Source: JAPHTQ01 sp050288165
Lineage (GTDB): Bacteria; Pseudomonadota; Gammaproteobacteria; Thiohalomonadales; Thiohalomonadaceae
Assembly (NCBI GenBank): GCA_050288165.1
Contig: JBNKDG010000004.1
Coordinates: forward strand, 124,001 to 188,000
Direction: 5' to 3'
Length of the DNA stretch: 64,000 bases
Shown here: piece by piece, positions 41,766 through 50,983 of the stretch
Layout of the letters: the number at the start of each line of letters is the position of its first letter
Numbering within the stretch: position 1 is the stretch's first letter
The notes under the pieces: generated by a model
Databases searched by the model: none
What the model saw: the letters and a program-made list of their open reading frames with translations, nothing else
Told to the model about the DNA's origin: nothing
Translations under genes and position numbers: made by a program

Positions 41766-42593
41766 GTGAGTCGTGTTGCCGCAATCCAGATGGCTTCCGG
41801 GCCAAACGTTAACGCCAATCTGCTGGAAGCAGCCCGTCTGATCAAACAGGCGGTGGAGGCAGGAGCCAAACTGGTGGTACTGCCGGAAAACTTCGCCATC
41901 ATGGGTATGAGCGAAAGCGACAAGGTCAAAATCCGCGAACAGGATGGCAAGGGACCGATGCAGGATTTCCTCGCCGAGCAGGCCGCCCGCCACGGTATCT
42001 GGCTGATTGGCGGCACTATCCCGCTTGCCGCCAGTGACGACGAACATGTCTTCGCCGCCTGCTTGATGTTCGACGACAAGGGCAAGCGTGTCGCCCGTTA
42101 CGACAAAATTCACCTGTTCGACGTACGCATTACCGAGAGTAACGAACGTTACAACGAATCGGCCACCATCGAGCCGGGCAACGGCATTGTGGTTGTCGAT
42201 ACCCCGTTCGGTAAACTGGGCCTTGCGGTCTGTTACGACCTGCGCTTCCCCGGCCTGTTCCGCCGCATGGTGGATGAAGGTGTTGAAATCTTCGCTATGC
42301 CGTCCGCCTTTACCGCGATTACCGGCAAGGCCCACTGGGATGTACTGGTGCGTGCCCGCGCCATCGAAAACATGTGCTTCATGATCGCCTCGGCCCAGGG
42401 CGGCTATCACGCCAACGAGCGCGAGACCTACGGTCATAGCATGATTGTCGATCCATGGGGCATGGTGCTCGATACCCTGCCACGCGGTTCCGGTGTCGTT
42501 GTTGCTGACATCGACCTCGGACGCCTGCGCGACCTGCGCCGAACCTTCCCCGTACTGGAACATCGCAAGATCGCCTGCGCGTTTCCGGGGTAG
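41766..42593 (+). CDS. Carbon-nitrogen hydrolase (nitrilase superfamily)
   Basis: 275 residues from a GTG at 41766 with AAGGAGAG upstream. The catalytic triad is visible: Glu in LPENFAIMG, Lys in RYDKIHLFD and Cys in AVCYDLRFP (about 155). Closest in pattern to Nit/YafV-type amidases such as deaminated glutathione amidase, to which the LRFPGLFR segment points. In Pseudomonas this gene is followed by tldD; here tldD is absent. Confidence 0.92.
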   Translation: MSRVAAIQMASGPNVNANLLEAARLIKQAVEAGAKLVVLPENFAIMGMSESDKVKIREQDGKGPMQDFLAEQAARHGIWLIGGTIPLAASDDEHVFAACLMFDDKGKRVARYDKIHLFDVRITESNERYNESATIEPGNGIVVVDTPFGKLGLAVCYDLRFPGLFRRMVDEGVEIFAMPSAFTAITGKAHWDVLVRARAIENMCFMIASAQGGYHANERETYGHSMIVDPWGMVLDTLPRGSGVVVADIDLGRLRDLRRTFPVLEHRKIACAFPG

Positions 42594-42634
42594 GTAAGTG
42601 AAAGCAAAGGATGCTAGAGAACTAAAGGAACAAC

Positions 42635-42667
42635 AAAACGGCCACCTTGATGAGTGGCCGTTTTTTG
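42635..42667 (+). terminator. Rho-independent terminator after the nitrilase gene
   Basis: AAAACGGCCAC with GTGGCCGTTTT, eight-base loop, six T. It probably ends the rng-yhdP-nitrilase transcript. Confidence 0.9.
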
Positions 42668-42757
42668 TTTGAGCTATTAGTCGAGAGCGATAATCAAGTA
42701 GGCTGGGCAGTCATGCCCAGCAAAAAATACTTAAAAAACATTTGATGGAGAAATCAG

Positions 42758-43075
42758 GTGAAGTACTTCTACGCAGCGTTATGTGTCCTTGGTTTGTTAC
42801 TTCCCTACGGCATATTCATGCCGTGGGTAATAAGTAACGGAATCAACATCGGCCTTCTGCTGACCGAGGCGACTTCAACTTCCATGGGGGCATTCGCTTG
42901 GGCCGATATCATTATTTCGGCACTGGCGTTAATTGGCTTCATCCTGTTCGAGGGGCAACGCCTGGAGATGAAAAGATTGTGGTTGCCAATTCTTGGAACC
43001 TGTACGGTCGGTGTTTCCTTTGGTCTGCCGCTCTTCCTACTGCAGCGTGAGCTTCATTTAACTTCTACTCAATAG
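42758..43075 (+). CDS. DUF2834 family membrane protein
   Basis: 105 residues with three membrane segments (about 3-25, 45-66, 75-95). The N-terminal YAALCVLGLLLPYGIFMPWV and the SMGAFAWADIIISALALIGFILFEG segment fit DUF2834, small integral membrane proteins of unknown function. ATG at 42758; TGGAGAAATCAGG upstream. First gene of the insert between the nitrilase and darP. Confidence 0.75.
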   Translation: MKYFYAALCVLGLLLPYGIFMPWVISNGINIGLLLTEATSTSMGAFAWADIIISALALIGFILFEGQRLEMKRLWLPILGTCTVGVSFGLPLFLLQRELHLTSTQ

Positions 43076-43160
43076 CGTCGCCGGACATCTTAATGGTGAT
43101 GCGAATAATACCAGGCAAAAGTGAATCTCTGTGATTCGGTTTAAGTCGCTGGTTTGCTAG

Positions 43161-43769
43161 GTGAGTACAATGCAAACTGAAGAAGATAAAAAGATTCAAA
43201 GTCAGTTGGAAAAACCGGGCAATGGCTTACCCGGCATCGATGCCCTGTTTCTCCGATATGTCGCCTTCCCGTTACTGAAAGTCATGATGCCATGGAATAT
43301 GGCGATGAAGTTCTTTGAGCGGGAGGGACAACGCATCATGAATGCAGTGGACGGTCTGGATGACGAGACCCTGTTCAGGAAAGTGCTGATAGATAAAACA
43401 TTTGGCATCGAAGACAGCTCACGTTACTACTCGCCGGCTATGGTGCTGTGGCATCTGATCTATGTTGGTAACGCCATACAGGGCGGTATCATCGGTTTAA
43501 GCAGAAATGAGCAGCTCGACTTTGTGGTGAAGATCGAGAACTTCAAACCCTTTGTCGAGATAAGCAACAACATCGTCCGTGAATACGGCATTTTTCTGAA
43601 GAAGTACCGCAAGACCATTGAGAGAAGTGTGCAGGATAGGCATATCAGCAACTACCACGCACATCCGTGGTTTGGCCCGTTGAACCCTCACCAATGGCTG
43701 ATTCTGTCGGCAATTCATCAGTGGGTGCATGGTAGGCAGCTGCGTAAAATATTGAAAGCAGGTGGGTGA
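43161..43769 (+). CDS. DinB-like four-helix-bundle protein
   Basis: About 202 residues from GTG 43161 (an ATG at 43170 is an alternative). Helical throughout. YSPAMVLWHLIYVG near 95 and HQWLILSAIHQWVHGRQL near 180 place histidines as in the metal-binding triad of the DinB/DUF1569 superfamily, whose members include thiol transferases. Function unknown. Lower GC than the chromosome around it. Confidence 0.65.
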   Translation: MSTMQTEEDKKIQSQLEKPGNGLPGIDALFLRYVAFPLLKVMMPWNMAMKFFEREGQRIMNAVDGLDDETLFRKVLIDKTFGIEDSSRYYSPAMVLWHLIYVGNAIQGGIIGLSRNEQLDFVVKIENFKPFVEISNNIVREYGIFLKKYRKTIERSVQDRHISNYHAHPWFGPLNPHQWLILSAIHQWVHGRQLRKILKAGG

Positions 43770-43804
43770 TATCTTAGTGAGTCTTGAGGGCTAGGAGAGA
43801 AAAA

Positions 43805-44233
43805 ATGAAATGTCTTATTGGAACGGTGCTTGCCTCAATTGTATTGTATTCTGGAGTAACGGTTGCCTGTGGTGGTGGGGAATACCCGGTAATGAGTACT
43901 CAGAAGGATGACGGTACAAAAATTGGGCTCTTTGTTTCTCAGGCCCAGATTGAACGGACTCAATCATGGACACCAGCGCAGGGTGAACCACCTCTTGGTC
44001 TTGCTCCGGCATATCAAGTGGTGAAGCAATGGTGGCGTGCGCAAAACACTCGCTACGATGATGTGAATGTGAGAGAAATTACTTTGCGTAAATACGGTTG
44101 CTCGCTGGTAGCGGATCGCTGGTATTACGTTATTGATCTGAATCCGGTTATTGATGGGAACGAACTATGGGGCTCGGGTAATTGGGTAGCAGTTCTTATG
44201 GATGGAACTGTAATAGGGTCGCGAAAATACTAG
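43805..44233 (+). CDS. Secreted protein of unknown function
   Basis: 142 residues from the ATG at 43805, preceded by AGGAGAG; an upstream in-frame ATG at 43784 would put charged residues before the signal peptide. Signal peptide 1-22 ends VTVAC; the cysteine there could be lipidated but lacks a typical lipobox. Mature part has a beta-rich, YajQ/cystatin-like look (VVKQWWRAQNTRYDDVNVREI, then DRWYYVIDLNPV). No family recognised. AT-richer than neighbours. Confidence 0.6.
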   Translation: MKCLIGTVLASIVLYSGVTVACGGGEYPVMSTQKDDGTKIGLFVSQAQIERTQSWTPAQGEPPLGLAPAYQVVKQWWRAQNTRYDDVNVREITLRKYGCSLVADRWYYVIDLNPVIDGNELWGSGNWVAVLMDGTVIGSRKY

Positions 44234-44253
44234 AATATGTGTTTGGATAAGAG

Positions 44254-44646
44254 ATGGAAAAAAATACACTATTCCCCATATGTCTTTTTTTGATATCAGC
44301 TCTTTCTCACGCCTATGAGTTTGACACTGTCTTGGAATGGGAAGGTGAGATAAATTCAACTCACATAAAGGATGCTGATGAGTTCTGCATGGACTTCCCC
44401 GGTTCCGATCAAGATATTAAAGAATTTTTTTACCATGCAAGTCAGGTTAGTAGTGTCGAGACGCCTGATGTGATGTGTTCTGCTTCAGGTGTTGCAAGGA
44501 ATTCTAGTGGAGATGTTGTGGATTGGAGACTGCTCCAAGGCGGAGTTGGATATATCATTCAGAATGGAATATCAGAGGCATATGTATGCGAAGAGGGCTC
44601 AAACTGTTGTATTTCATTACCGCATATCTGCACTATTCAGAAATAG
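44254..44646 (+). CDS. Secreted cysteine-containing protein of unknown function
   Basis: 130 residues. Signal peptide 1-20 with cleavage after LSHA. The mature part holds six cysteines (in EFCMDF, VMCSAS, YVCEEG, SNCC and HICTIQ), probably paired as disulfides in the periplasm. No family recognised. Markedly AT-rich. Lies 20 bases after the previous gene, possibly the same operon. Confidence 0.6.
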   Translation: MEKNTLFPICLFLISALSHAYEFDTVLEWEGEINSTHIKDADEFCMDFPGSDQDIKEFFYHASQVSSVETPDVMCSASGVARNSSGDVVDWRLLQGGVGYIIQNGISEAYVCEEGSNCCISLPHICTIQK

Positions 44647-44707
44647 GACAATCAGATAACAGGGAATACAGATAATCAGGGCAGGTCACAGTATTAGATG
44701 GGTTTTT

Positions 44708-44735
44708 CTTTGCGTTCCTTTGCGCCTTTGCGGTT
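44708..44735. repeat. Solo arm of a CGCAAAG-type repeat
   Basis: The reverse complement reads AACCGCAAAG-G-CGCAAAG-GAA-CGCAAAG. The same word forms the solo arm at 35188-35208. No complementary arm lies nearby. It marks the right edge of the lower-GC insert, 16 bases before the darP stop. Confidence 0.65.
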
Positions 44736-44751
44736 AAAGCTTTTGTCTTTT

Positions 44752-45261
44752 CTACTCCATCATTTCCCTTAAATAACGAAACAATTCCCGCGCCGACTTC
44801 GGCGGTTTGTTCTTCTTCGCCTCTTGCTGTGCATTGCGCATCAGCTGTCTCAGGTGCTGCCGATCCAGGTTGGGCTGGTTTTCCAGCAGTTCGGCCAGCG
44901 CCGCATCGCCCTCTGCAATCAATCGGTCACGCCACTGTTCCAGTTGATGGAGTCGGGCGTTTTCATGCAGGTGTTCTTTTTTCAGTTCGTCCATCATCTG
45001 TTGGATCGGCTCGGCATCGATCTGGCGCATGATTTTGCCGATGTACTGCAACTGGCGTTTGTGGCCGCCGCGGGCGCTGATGCGTTGTGCATCCTTGATC
45101 GCCGCTTCAAGTTTTTCCGGTAGCTCGAATTTGGCCAGTTTGCTTGGCGGCAGTTTTACCAGTTCTTCACCCAACGCCTGCAGCGCTTCGCTTTCGCGTT
45201 TCTGCTGGCTTTTGCTGATGATGATGATCTCATCGTCTTCGGGCAGTTCGTTCTCGCTCAT
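44752..45261 (-). CDS. darP: Ribosome biogenesis factor DarP (YjgA, DUF615)
   Basis: 169 residues, highly charged and helical. SKSQQKRESEALQALGEELVKLP at the N-terminus and KPPKSARELFRYLRE at the C-terminus are diagnostic of DUF615. DarP promotes 50S assembly by stabilising the peptidyl transferase centre. Usually next to pmbA and tldD, neither of which is here. Last gene on the minus-strand block, two bases after mgtE. Confidence 0.94.
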   Translation of the reverse strand: MSENELPEDDEIIIISKSQQKRESEALQALGEELVKLPPSKLAKFELPEKLEAAIKDAQRISARGGHKRQLQYIGKIMRQIDAEPIQQMMDELKKEHLHENARLHQLEQWRDRLIAEGDAALAELLENQPNLDRQHLRQLMRNAQQEAKKNKPPKSARELFRYLREMME

Positions 45262-45263
45262 GC

Positions 45264-46622
45264 TTACACCAGGAAGATGGCGGCGAGGCCGAGGAAGGCG
45301 AAGAAGCCGACGACGTCGGTGGCGGTGGTGAGCAACACGCTGCCTGCCAGCGCCGGGTCGGCGCCCAACTTGCGCAGGGCAAGCGGAATTAGCGCACCGC
45401 CGAGTGCAGCGACGATGAGGTTGATGATGATGGCGGCACCGAGCACCAGTGCCAGTGCCGGGCTGTCGAACCAGAATCCGGCTATCAGGGCGAGTACCAG
45501 TGCCCAGGTGAGGCCGTTGATCAGGCCGACGATCAGCTCCTTGTTGAGCAGGCGTTTGGCGTTGCTGGTGCTGACCTGACCGAGGGCCATGGCGCGGATC
45601 ACCAGGGTGAGGGTTTGGCTACCGGCGATGCCGCCCATGCTGGCGACGATGGGCATCAGCACGGCGAGCGCCACCAGTTTTTCGATGGTGGCGTCGAACT
45701 GGCCGATTACCCAGGAGGCGAGCAGGGCGGTGACCAGATTGATGCCGAGCCAGACGGCGCGACGACGGCTGCTGGCAACCACCGGGGCGAAGATGTCTTC
45801 CTCTTCGCTCAAACCGGCCATGACCATCAGGTCGTGGTCGGCGCGATCGCGGATAACGTCGACCACGTCATCGATGGTGATACGGCCGAGCAGTTTGCCG
45901 TTGGCGTCGACCACCGGTGCGGTAACCAGGTCGCGGTGTTCGAACAGGTTGGCAACATCGGATGCCCTGGTGTCGGCGCTGATGCCGTCGATGTTGCGTT
46001 GCATCACCTTGCCGACGCGGGAGGCCGGGTTGGCAGTGAGCAGGGTTGTCAGCGGCAGCAGGCCGAGATATTTGCCGTCACGATCCACCACCATCAGGCT
46101 GTCGGTGGTCTCCGGCAGCGTGCCGATCAGGCGCATGTAACGCAGCACTACTTCCAGACTGATGTCGGCGCGGATGGTGATGGTGTCGACGTTCATCAGA
46201 CCACCGGCGGTGTCTTCCGGATAGGGGAGTACCGCTTCGAGACGTTCGCGATGCTGGTCGTCGAGGTTGTGCAGGATCTGCTGGATGACCTCTTCCGGCA
46301 TCTCCGGCAGCAGGTCGGCGAGGTCGTCCGGTGCCAGTGACTCGGCGGCGGCCACCAGTTCGTGCGACTCCATGTCGCGGATCAGGCTGGCGCGGAGGTT
46401 GTCGTTGACGTAGAGGAGGATGTCGCCGTCGAAGCTAGGGTCTACATGCTCCCAGACAATGGTGCGCTGCTCATGCGGCAACGATTCGAGTAGCAGGGCG
46501 ATCTCAGCCGGATGGAGCTCGCCGAGGATCTGGTGAACCTGGGCAATATCATCCCGCTGCAAGGCGAGTTGCAGGTTATCGAGGCGCTCATGTGCGGTGT
46601 CTTTTTCGGCAGCGTCTGCCAT
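45264..46622 (-). CDS. mgtE: Magnesium transporter MgtE
   Basis: 452 residues. An N-terminal MgtE domain (about 15-125; ALLLESLPHEQRTIVWEH), a CBS pair (about 135-255) that gates the channel by Mg2+ binding, then five membrane helices (about 285-450) with the pore motif PIVASMGGIAGSQTLTLVIRAMALGQ. Imports Mg2+. Cotranscribed with darP by spacing. Confidence 0.96.
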   Translation of the reverse strand: MADAAEKDTAHERLDNLQLALQRDDIAQVHQILGELHPAEIALLLESLPHEQRTIVWEHVDPSFDGDILLYVNDNLRASLIRDMESHELVAAAESLAPDDLADLLPEMPEEVIQQILHNLDDQHRERLEAVLPYPEDTAGGLMNVDTITIRADISLEVVLRYMRLIGTLPETTDSLMVVDRDGKYLGLLPLTTLLTANPASRVGKVMQRNIDGISADTRASDVANLFEHRDLVTAPVVDANGKLLGRITIDDVVDVIRDRADHDLMVMAGLSEEEDIFAPVVASSRRRAVWLGINLVTALLASWVIGQFDATIEKLVALAVLMPIVASMGGIAGSQTLTLVIRAMALGQVSTSNAKRLLNKELIVGLINGLTWALVLALIAGFWFDSPALALVLGAAIIINLIVAALGGALIPLALRKLGADPALAGSVLLTTATDVVGFFAFLGLAAIFLV

Positions 46623-46702
46623 GCCCGTCCCCCTGTTCGTGGCTCGCAGTTTAGCACAAGCAACATGACGGGTTGGAGCACGGGGAAGCGTACGAGAGGA
46701 AA

Positions 46703-48442
46703 TTATTTATTGCGTCGGTTTAGCTCGGCTAGTTTCACGCCGATCAGATCGCTGTTATGACTTTTCAGTAGTTTGCCGAGTTTTTTGTGCAATTCGCCGA
46801 TGTCGCTGTTGCGGATGATCTGTTTGACCTCCGGCAGGCGCGTCGGTGGGACGCTGAATTCACTCAACCCCATCGCCAGCAGCAGGCGGGTGAGTGAGGG
46901 ATCGCCCGCCATCTCGCCGCACATACTCACCGGAATACCGGCCTCGCGGCCTGCCTTGATGATGCCGTGGATCAGGCGCAACACGCCGGGATTAAGCGGA
47001 TCGAACAGGTGGCTGACCGCCTCGTCGATGCGGTCGGTGGCCAGGGTGTACTGCATCAGGTCGTTGGTGCCGATGGAGAGGAAGTCCAGTTCGCGGGCGA
47101 AGATGTCGGCGCAGATCGCCGCGGCGGGGACTTCGATCATGCCGCCGATGGGCACATCGGGATCGAAGGGTTTCTTCTCCCGTTGCAGCGCCTTTTTCTG
47201 TTTGTCGATCAGTTCCATCACCTGGCGCAGTTCCGCCGGGGTGGTAAGCATCGGGATCAGCATGCGCACTGGGCCGCTGGCGGCGGCGCGCAGGATGGCG
47301 CGTACCTGGGGAATGAACAGTTCCGGCTCCTTGAGGCAGAGGCGTACCGCGCGCAGTCCCAGTGCCGGATTGGCGGCGTTGCAGACCGCATGCGACGGTG
47401 CTTCCTTGTCGGCCCCCAGGTCGAGGGTGCGAATGGTCAGCGGCGCGCCCTTAAGACGGCGGATGGTGTTGCGGTAGGCCTGATACTGCTCCTCTTCATC
47501 TGGCGGGGTGGTGCGGTTCATGTAGAGGAATTCGGTGCGGTAGAGACCGACCCCCTGGGCGCCGACCTTGTGCAGCGCCTTGATGTCTTCGCTCAGTTCG
47601 ATGTTGGCGGAGAGGGTGATGTCGACGCCATCGAGACTGCGCGCAGGCTGGTCCTTGAGCTTGTGCAGTTCGGCGCGGGCACGACGTTCCTTGCGCTGTA
47701 GTTTCTCGAACTGTTTGATCTCCGCTTCGTCGAGACCGGCAAGCAGGGCGCCGCTGTCCGCATCCACCACCACCTGTTCGCCGTCGCGGATGTATTGCCA
47801 GGCGCGGTGCACGCCAACGATGGCGGGAATGTCGAGGCTGCGGGCGAGGATCGCAGTGTGCGACAGGGGGCCGCCACGCTCGGTGACGATGGCGGCGACG
47901 TTCTGCTGATGCAGCAGCACCAGATCGCCGGGCGAGAGATCGTAGGCGATGACGATGCGTCCCTCTTCGGTCTCACCCTCATGGGTGGCCTGCAACTGTT
48001 CGCCGTGCAGCAGGATCGACTGAATGCGGCGCACCACATGTTCCACGTCGTCGCGCCGGGTTTTCAGGTAGGGATCGTCCATGGCGTCGAACACCTGCAC
48101 CAGGCTGTCCTGTTGCAGTTTCAGCGCCCACTCCGCATTGCAGTAGTGTTGTCGGATCAACTCTTCCGGATAGACCGTGAGCGAGGTGTCTTCCAGCATC
48201 AACAGGTGGGTGTCGATAAAGGCGCTGATCTCCTGCGGGGTGTTTTCCGGGATGCGGGCGCGGATGTTGTGCAACTGACTGCGGGCGGTTTCTACCGCCT
48301 GACGGAAGCGACGAACCTCATCTTCGATATGGATGCGGGGCAGGACGTACTCGACGATATCCAGCTGGCCGTGCTGCTGGATACGGGCCTTGCCGATGGC
48401 AATGCCGCGGGAAACTGCTGTGCCGTTGAGTGACAGTGCCAT
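46703..48442 (-). CDS. ptsI: PTS enzyme I (phosphoenolpyruvate-protein phosphotransferase)
   Basis: 579 residues, the length of classical enzyme I; it lacks the N-terminal GAF domain of PtsP. The phosphorylated histidine is His195 in GGPLSHTAIL. The PEP-binding domain has LYRTEFLYM, GLRAVRLCL, IGTNDLMQYT and the cysteine of SMCGEMAGD. Transfers phosphate from PEP to HPr encoded upstream. No sugar permease is in the window, so the relay is probably regulatory. Confidence 0.95.
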   Translation of the reverse strand: MALSLNGTAVSRGIAIGKARIQQHGQLDIVEYVLPRIHIEDEVRRFRQAVETARSQLHNIRARIPENTPQEISAFIDTHLLMLEDTSLTVYPEELIRQHYCNAEWALKLQQDSLVQVFDAMDDPYLKTRRDDVEHVVRRIQSILLHGEQLQATHEGETEEGRIVIAYDLSPGDLVLLHQQNVAAIVTERGGPLSHTAILARSLDIPAIVGVHRAWQYIRDGEQVVVDADSGALLAGLDEAEIKQFEKLQRKERRARAELHKLKDQPARSLDGVDITLSANIELSEDIKALHKVGAQGVGLYRTEFLYMNRTTPPDEEEQYQAYRNTIRRLKGAPLTIRTLDLGADKEAPSHAVCNAANPALGLRAVRLCLKEPELFIPQVRAILRAAASGPVRMLIPMLTTPAELRQVMELIDKQKKALQREKKPFDPDVPIGGMIEVPAAAICADIFARELDFLSIGTNDLMQYTLATDRIDEAVSHLFDPLNPGVLRLIHGIIKAGREAGIPVSMCGEMAGDPSLTRLLLAMGLSEFSVPPTRLPEVKQIIRNSDIGELHKKLGKLLKSHNSDLIGVKLAELNRRNK

Positions 48443-48493
48443 GCGGCCTACCTCCCCCCTTTCGGTTTAAGCAACCCCTGGTTCAGGATTGCT

Positions 48494-48763
48494 CTAGGCC
48501 TCTTCGCCGAAACGATCCTGGACGAGCTGTTCGATCTGTTGCAGTGCCTGCTCGGCGTCATTGCCGGCGGCGTTGACCTCGATGGTGGTGCCGCAACTGG
48601 CGGCCAGCATCATCACGCCCATGATGCTCTTGCCGTTGACGGTCTTGCCGTTGCGGCTGATGGTGATCTCGCTCTCGAAACCGGAGGCGAGATTGACGAA
48701 CTTGGCCGCCGCACGCGCGTGCAGGCCGAGTTTGTTGATCAGGGTGAGTTCCTTGCTAGGCAT
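48494..48763 (-). CDS. ptsH: HPr phosphocarrier protein
   Basis: 89 residues. His15 in KLGLHARAAAKF is the PEP-dependent phosphorylation site. Ser46 in GKSIMGVMML is the site used by HprK. Both sites are intact, consistent with the hprK gene 1.3 kb upstream. Overlaps the EIIA-Man gene by eight bases. Confidence 0.96.
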   Translation of the reverse strand: MPSKELTLINKLGLHARAAAKFVNLASGFESEITISRNGKTVNGKSIMGVMMLAASCGTTIEVNAAGNDAEQALQQIEQLVQDRFGEEA

Positions 48764-49175
48764 TCTGGCAGTAGTCTCCGGTGCTTAGTGGGTCATGCAG
48801 GCTGATGCCGTCGTGGCCGCCGCTGACCGCTTTTTCTGTCAGTGCATCCAGATCCAGGCTGGCGTAGTTCATGACCCGAATCAGCATCGGCACGTTGAGG
48901 CCGGTGATGATGCGCACGTTGGGTCTGTCCAGCAGGGCGCAGGCGATGTTGCTGGGAGTAGAGCCGTAGATGTCGGTGAGGACCAGCACACCGCTGCCGT
49001 CATCCAGTTCCTCCACCAGGCGGCGCGTTTCCCTGCGTACCTCATTGGGATCGCAGTCGCGCACGATATCCAGCACCCGGGTGCGGATCGGATTCTTGCC
49101 CAGGGTGCCGACGACGACCTCCAGCACAGCACTGCCCAGCGGTTCATGGGCAACGATTAAAAGGGATACGCTCAT
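48756..49175 (-). CDS. PTS EIIA component, mannose type
   Basis: 139 residues, single EIIA-Man domain with phosphorylatable His10 in LIVAHEPLG and the GSGVLVLTDIYGSTPSNIA segment. No EIIB/EIIC of the mannose family nearby, so it likely serves signalling in this proteobacterial PTS. Overlaps rapZ by four bases (ATGA). Confidence 0.93.
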   Translation of the reverse strand: MSVSLLIVAHEPLGSAVLEVVVGTLGKNPIRTRVLDIVRDCDPNEVRRETRRLVEELDDGSGVLVLTDIYGSTPSNIACALLDRPNVRIITGLNVPMLIRVMNYASLDLDALTEKAVSGGHDGISLHDPLSTGDYCQNA

Positions 49176-50029
49176 ATCAGTTCCCGGTGTCGGGTCATTA
49201 CCCGATGCTGCCCGCCGCGAAAATGGGCGGCAAGGCGTTCCACAAAATAGACCGAACGGTGTTGTCCGCCGGTACAGCCGATCGCAATCGTCATATAGCT
49301 GCGGTTGTCCGCAGCGAAACGGGGCAGCCAGTTCTCCAGCAGGTTTCGGATCTCCTCGAACATCTGCTGCACCTCGTCATTACACTCCAGGAATTCCACC
49401 ACTTCCTGGTCTCGTCCGGTCAGGGCTCGCAGTTGCGGCTCCCAGTGCGGATTGGGGAGGCAGCGTACATCAAAAACGAAATCGGCTTCAACCGGAATGC
49501 CGTGCTTGAAGCCGAAGGATTCGAACAGTACCGACATCTCGGGTCGGGTGCGCCCGCCGATCCGCTTCTGCACCATGTCGCGCAACTGGTGAACATTGGT
49601 GCGGGTGGTGTCGAGCATCATGTCAGCGTGGCTGATCAGCGGTTGCAGTATCACCCGCTCCTGGGTGATCGCCTCTTCCAGAGGGACTTCGTTGTCGGTG
49701 AGTGGGTGGCGGCGGCGGGTTTCGCTGAAGCGTTTGATCAGGGTGTCGTCGTTGGCATCGACGAAGATCACCTCGTAGTTGATCCCCTGGGCGCGCATCT
49801 GCTTCAGCAGATCGGGAAAGGCGGCGAAGCTGTTGTTGAGATTACGTACGTCGACCCCGGCGGCGATGGTGTCGTAGTGACGTCCCGGCGCACCGGCCAT
49901 CTCCTGGGCAAAGGCGGGCAGCAGGCCCATCGGCAGGTTGTCGATGCAGTAGACGCCGACATCCTCCAGCGCGTGCAACACCACACTTTTGCCTGCACCC
50001 GAGGTGCCACTAATGATGAGTAGTCTCAT
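49172..50029 (-). CDS. rapZ: RNase adapter / nucleotide-binding protein RapZ
   Basis: 285 residues. Walker A GTSGAGKS at 8-15. The C-terminal domain has IGCTGGQHRSVYFVERLA, the RapZ signature. In enterics it hands the small RNA GlmZ to RNase E and so tunes glmS. Position between hprK and EIIA-Man fits many beta- and gammaproteobacteria. Confidence 0.96.
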   Translation of the reverse strand: MRLLIISGTSGAGKSVVLHALEDVGVYCIDNLPMGLLPAFAQEMAGAPGRHYDTIAAGVDVRNLNNSFAAFPDLLKQMRAQGINYEVIFVDANDDTLIKRFSETRRRHPLTDNEVPLEEAITQERVILQPLISHADMMLDTTRTNVHQLRDMVQKRIGGRTRPEMSVLFESFGFKHGIPVEADFVFDVRCLPNPHWEPQLRALTGRDQEVVEFLECNDEVQQMFEEIRNLLENWLPRFAADNRSYMTIAIGCTGGQHRSVYFVERLAAHFRGGQHRVMTRHRELI

Positions 50030-50038
50030 GCTGCTGGC

Positions 50039-50983
50039 CTATCCGTCGCGCATCAGTTCCTGTTGGCGGGCGATGAACTCAACCGCCGAATCGTAACCGC
50101 TGGTGTAGAGCAGATGGTTACGTGCCGCGGCCTCGACCAGTACCGCTAGGTTGCGGCCGGGGGCGACCGGGATTTCTACTTCGTCGATCTCCACATCGAG
50201 GATACGACGTTTGCGCCGGGTGCCCTTGAGTCGGTCGAGTTGTTGCAGCAGTTCCGGTGCCACCGGGGCAAGATGGACGATCAGTTGCAACTCCATGCTG
50301 CTCTTTACCGCGCTGTCGCCGAACATGGCGCGCACGTTGAGGATCCCCAGGCCGCGTACTTCGAGGAAGTTGTGCAGCACCTCGGGGCAGTGGCCGACCA
50401 GAGTGCCTGGTGTGGTGCGGATGAACATCGGCGCGTCATCGGCGATCAGGCGGTGGCCGCGGGTCAGCAACTCCAGCGCCAGTTCACTTTTGCCGATGGC
50501 GCTTTCGCCGGTAAGCAGCACGCCGATACCGAGTACGTCCATAAATACACCGTGCTCAATACGGCTCTCCGCCAGACGGTTGTGCAGGTAGAAGCCGAGT
50601 TCGCGGATCAACTTGGTGCTGCTGAGGGTTGAGCTGAGCATGGGGACATGGTGTTCCCGCGCACGTTGCATCATCTCTTCAGATGGCTCTTGCGAATCGG
50701 AAAGGATGACCAGTGCGGTCTCTTCGGAGAAAAGCTGGTCGAGGGAGTCGATGTGTGAATTTTTTCCCAACCCATCGAGATAGCCGACCTCGGGTGGGCC
50801 GAGCACCTGGATACGGTGTGGGTGGATGAAATTGAGGTGGCCTACCAGGGAGCGGGTGTCGGCACCCTGGGGTAACGGCACGATGGTGACCGAATCATCA
50901 CTGGGCTCAAGCAGCCACTCCAGCTCCAGCCGGGTGCGACAGGCATCAAACAGCTGCTGCGCAGTGATGTGGATGTTTTCCAT
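50039..50983 (-). CDS. hprK: HPr kinase/phosphorylase
   Basis: 314 residues. An N-terminal regulatory domain (1-130), then the kinase domain with Walker A GESAIGKS at 159-166, the nearby HRLIADDAP and the HprK signature LEVRGLGILNVRAMFG. Phosphorylates or dephosphorylates Ser46 of HPr. Present in Xanthomonas- and Thiobacillus-like proteobacteria but absent from enterics. Confidence 0.96.
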   Translation of the reverse strand: MENIHITAQQLFDACRTRLELEWLLEPSDDSVTIVPLPQGADTRSLVGHLNFIHPHRIQVLGPPEVGYLDGLGKNSHIDSLDQLFSEETALVILSDSQEPSEEMMQRAREHHVPMLSSTLSSTKLIRELGFYLHNRLAESRIEHGVFMDVLGIGVLLTGESAIGKSELALELLTRGHRLIADDAPMFIRTTPGTLVGHCPEVLHNFLEVRGLGILNVRAMFGDSAVKSSMELQLIVHLAPVAPELLQQLDRLKGTRRKRRILDVEIDEVEIPVAPGRNLAVLVEAAARNHLLYTSGYDSAVEFIARQQELMRDG

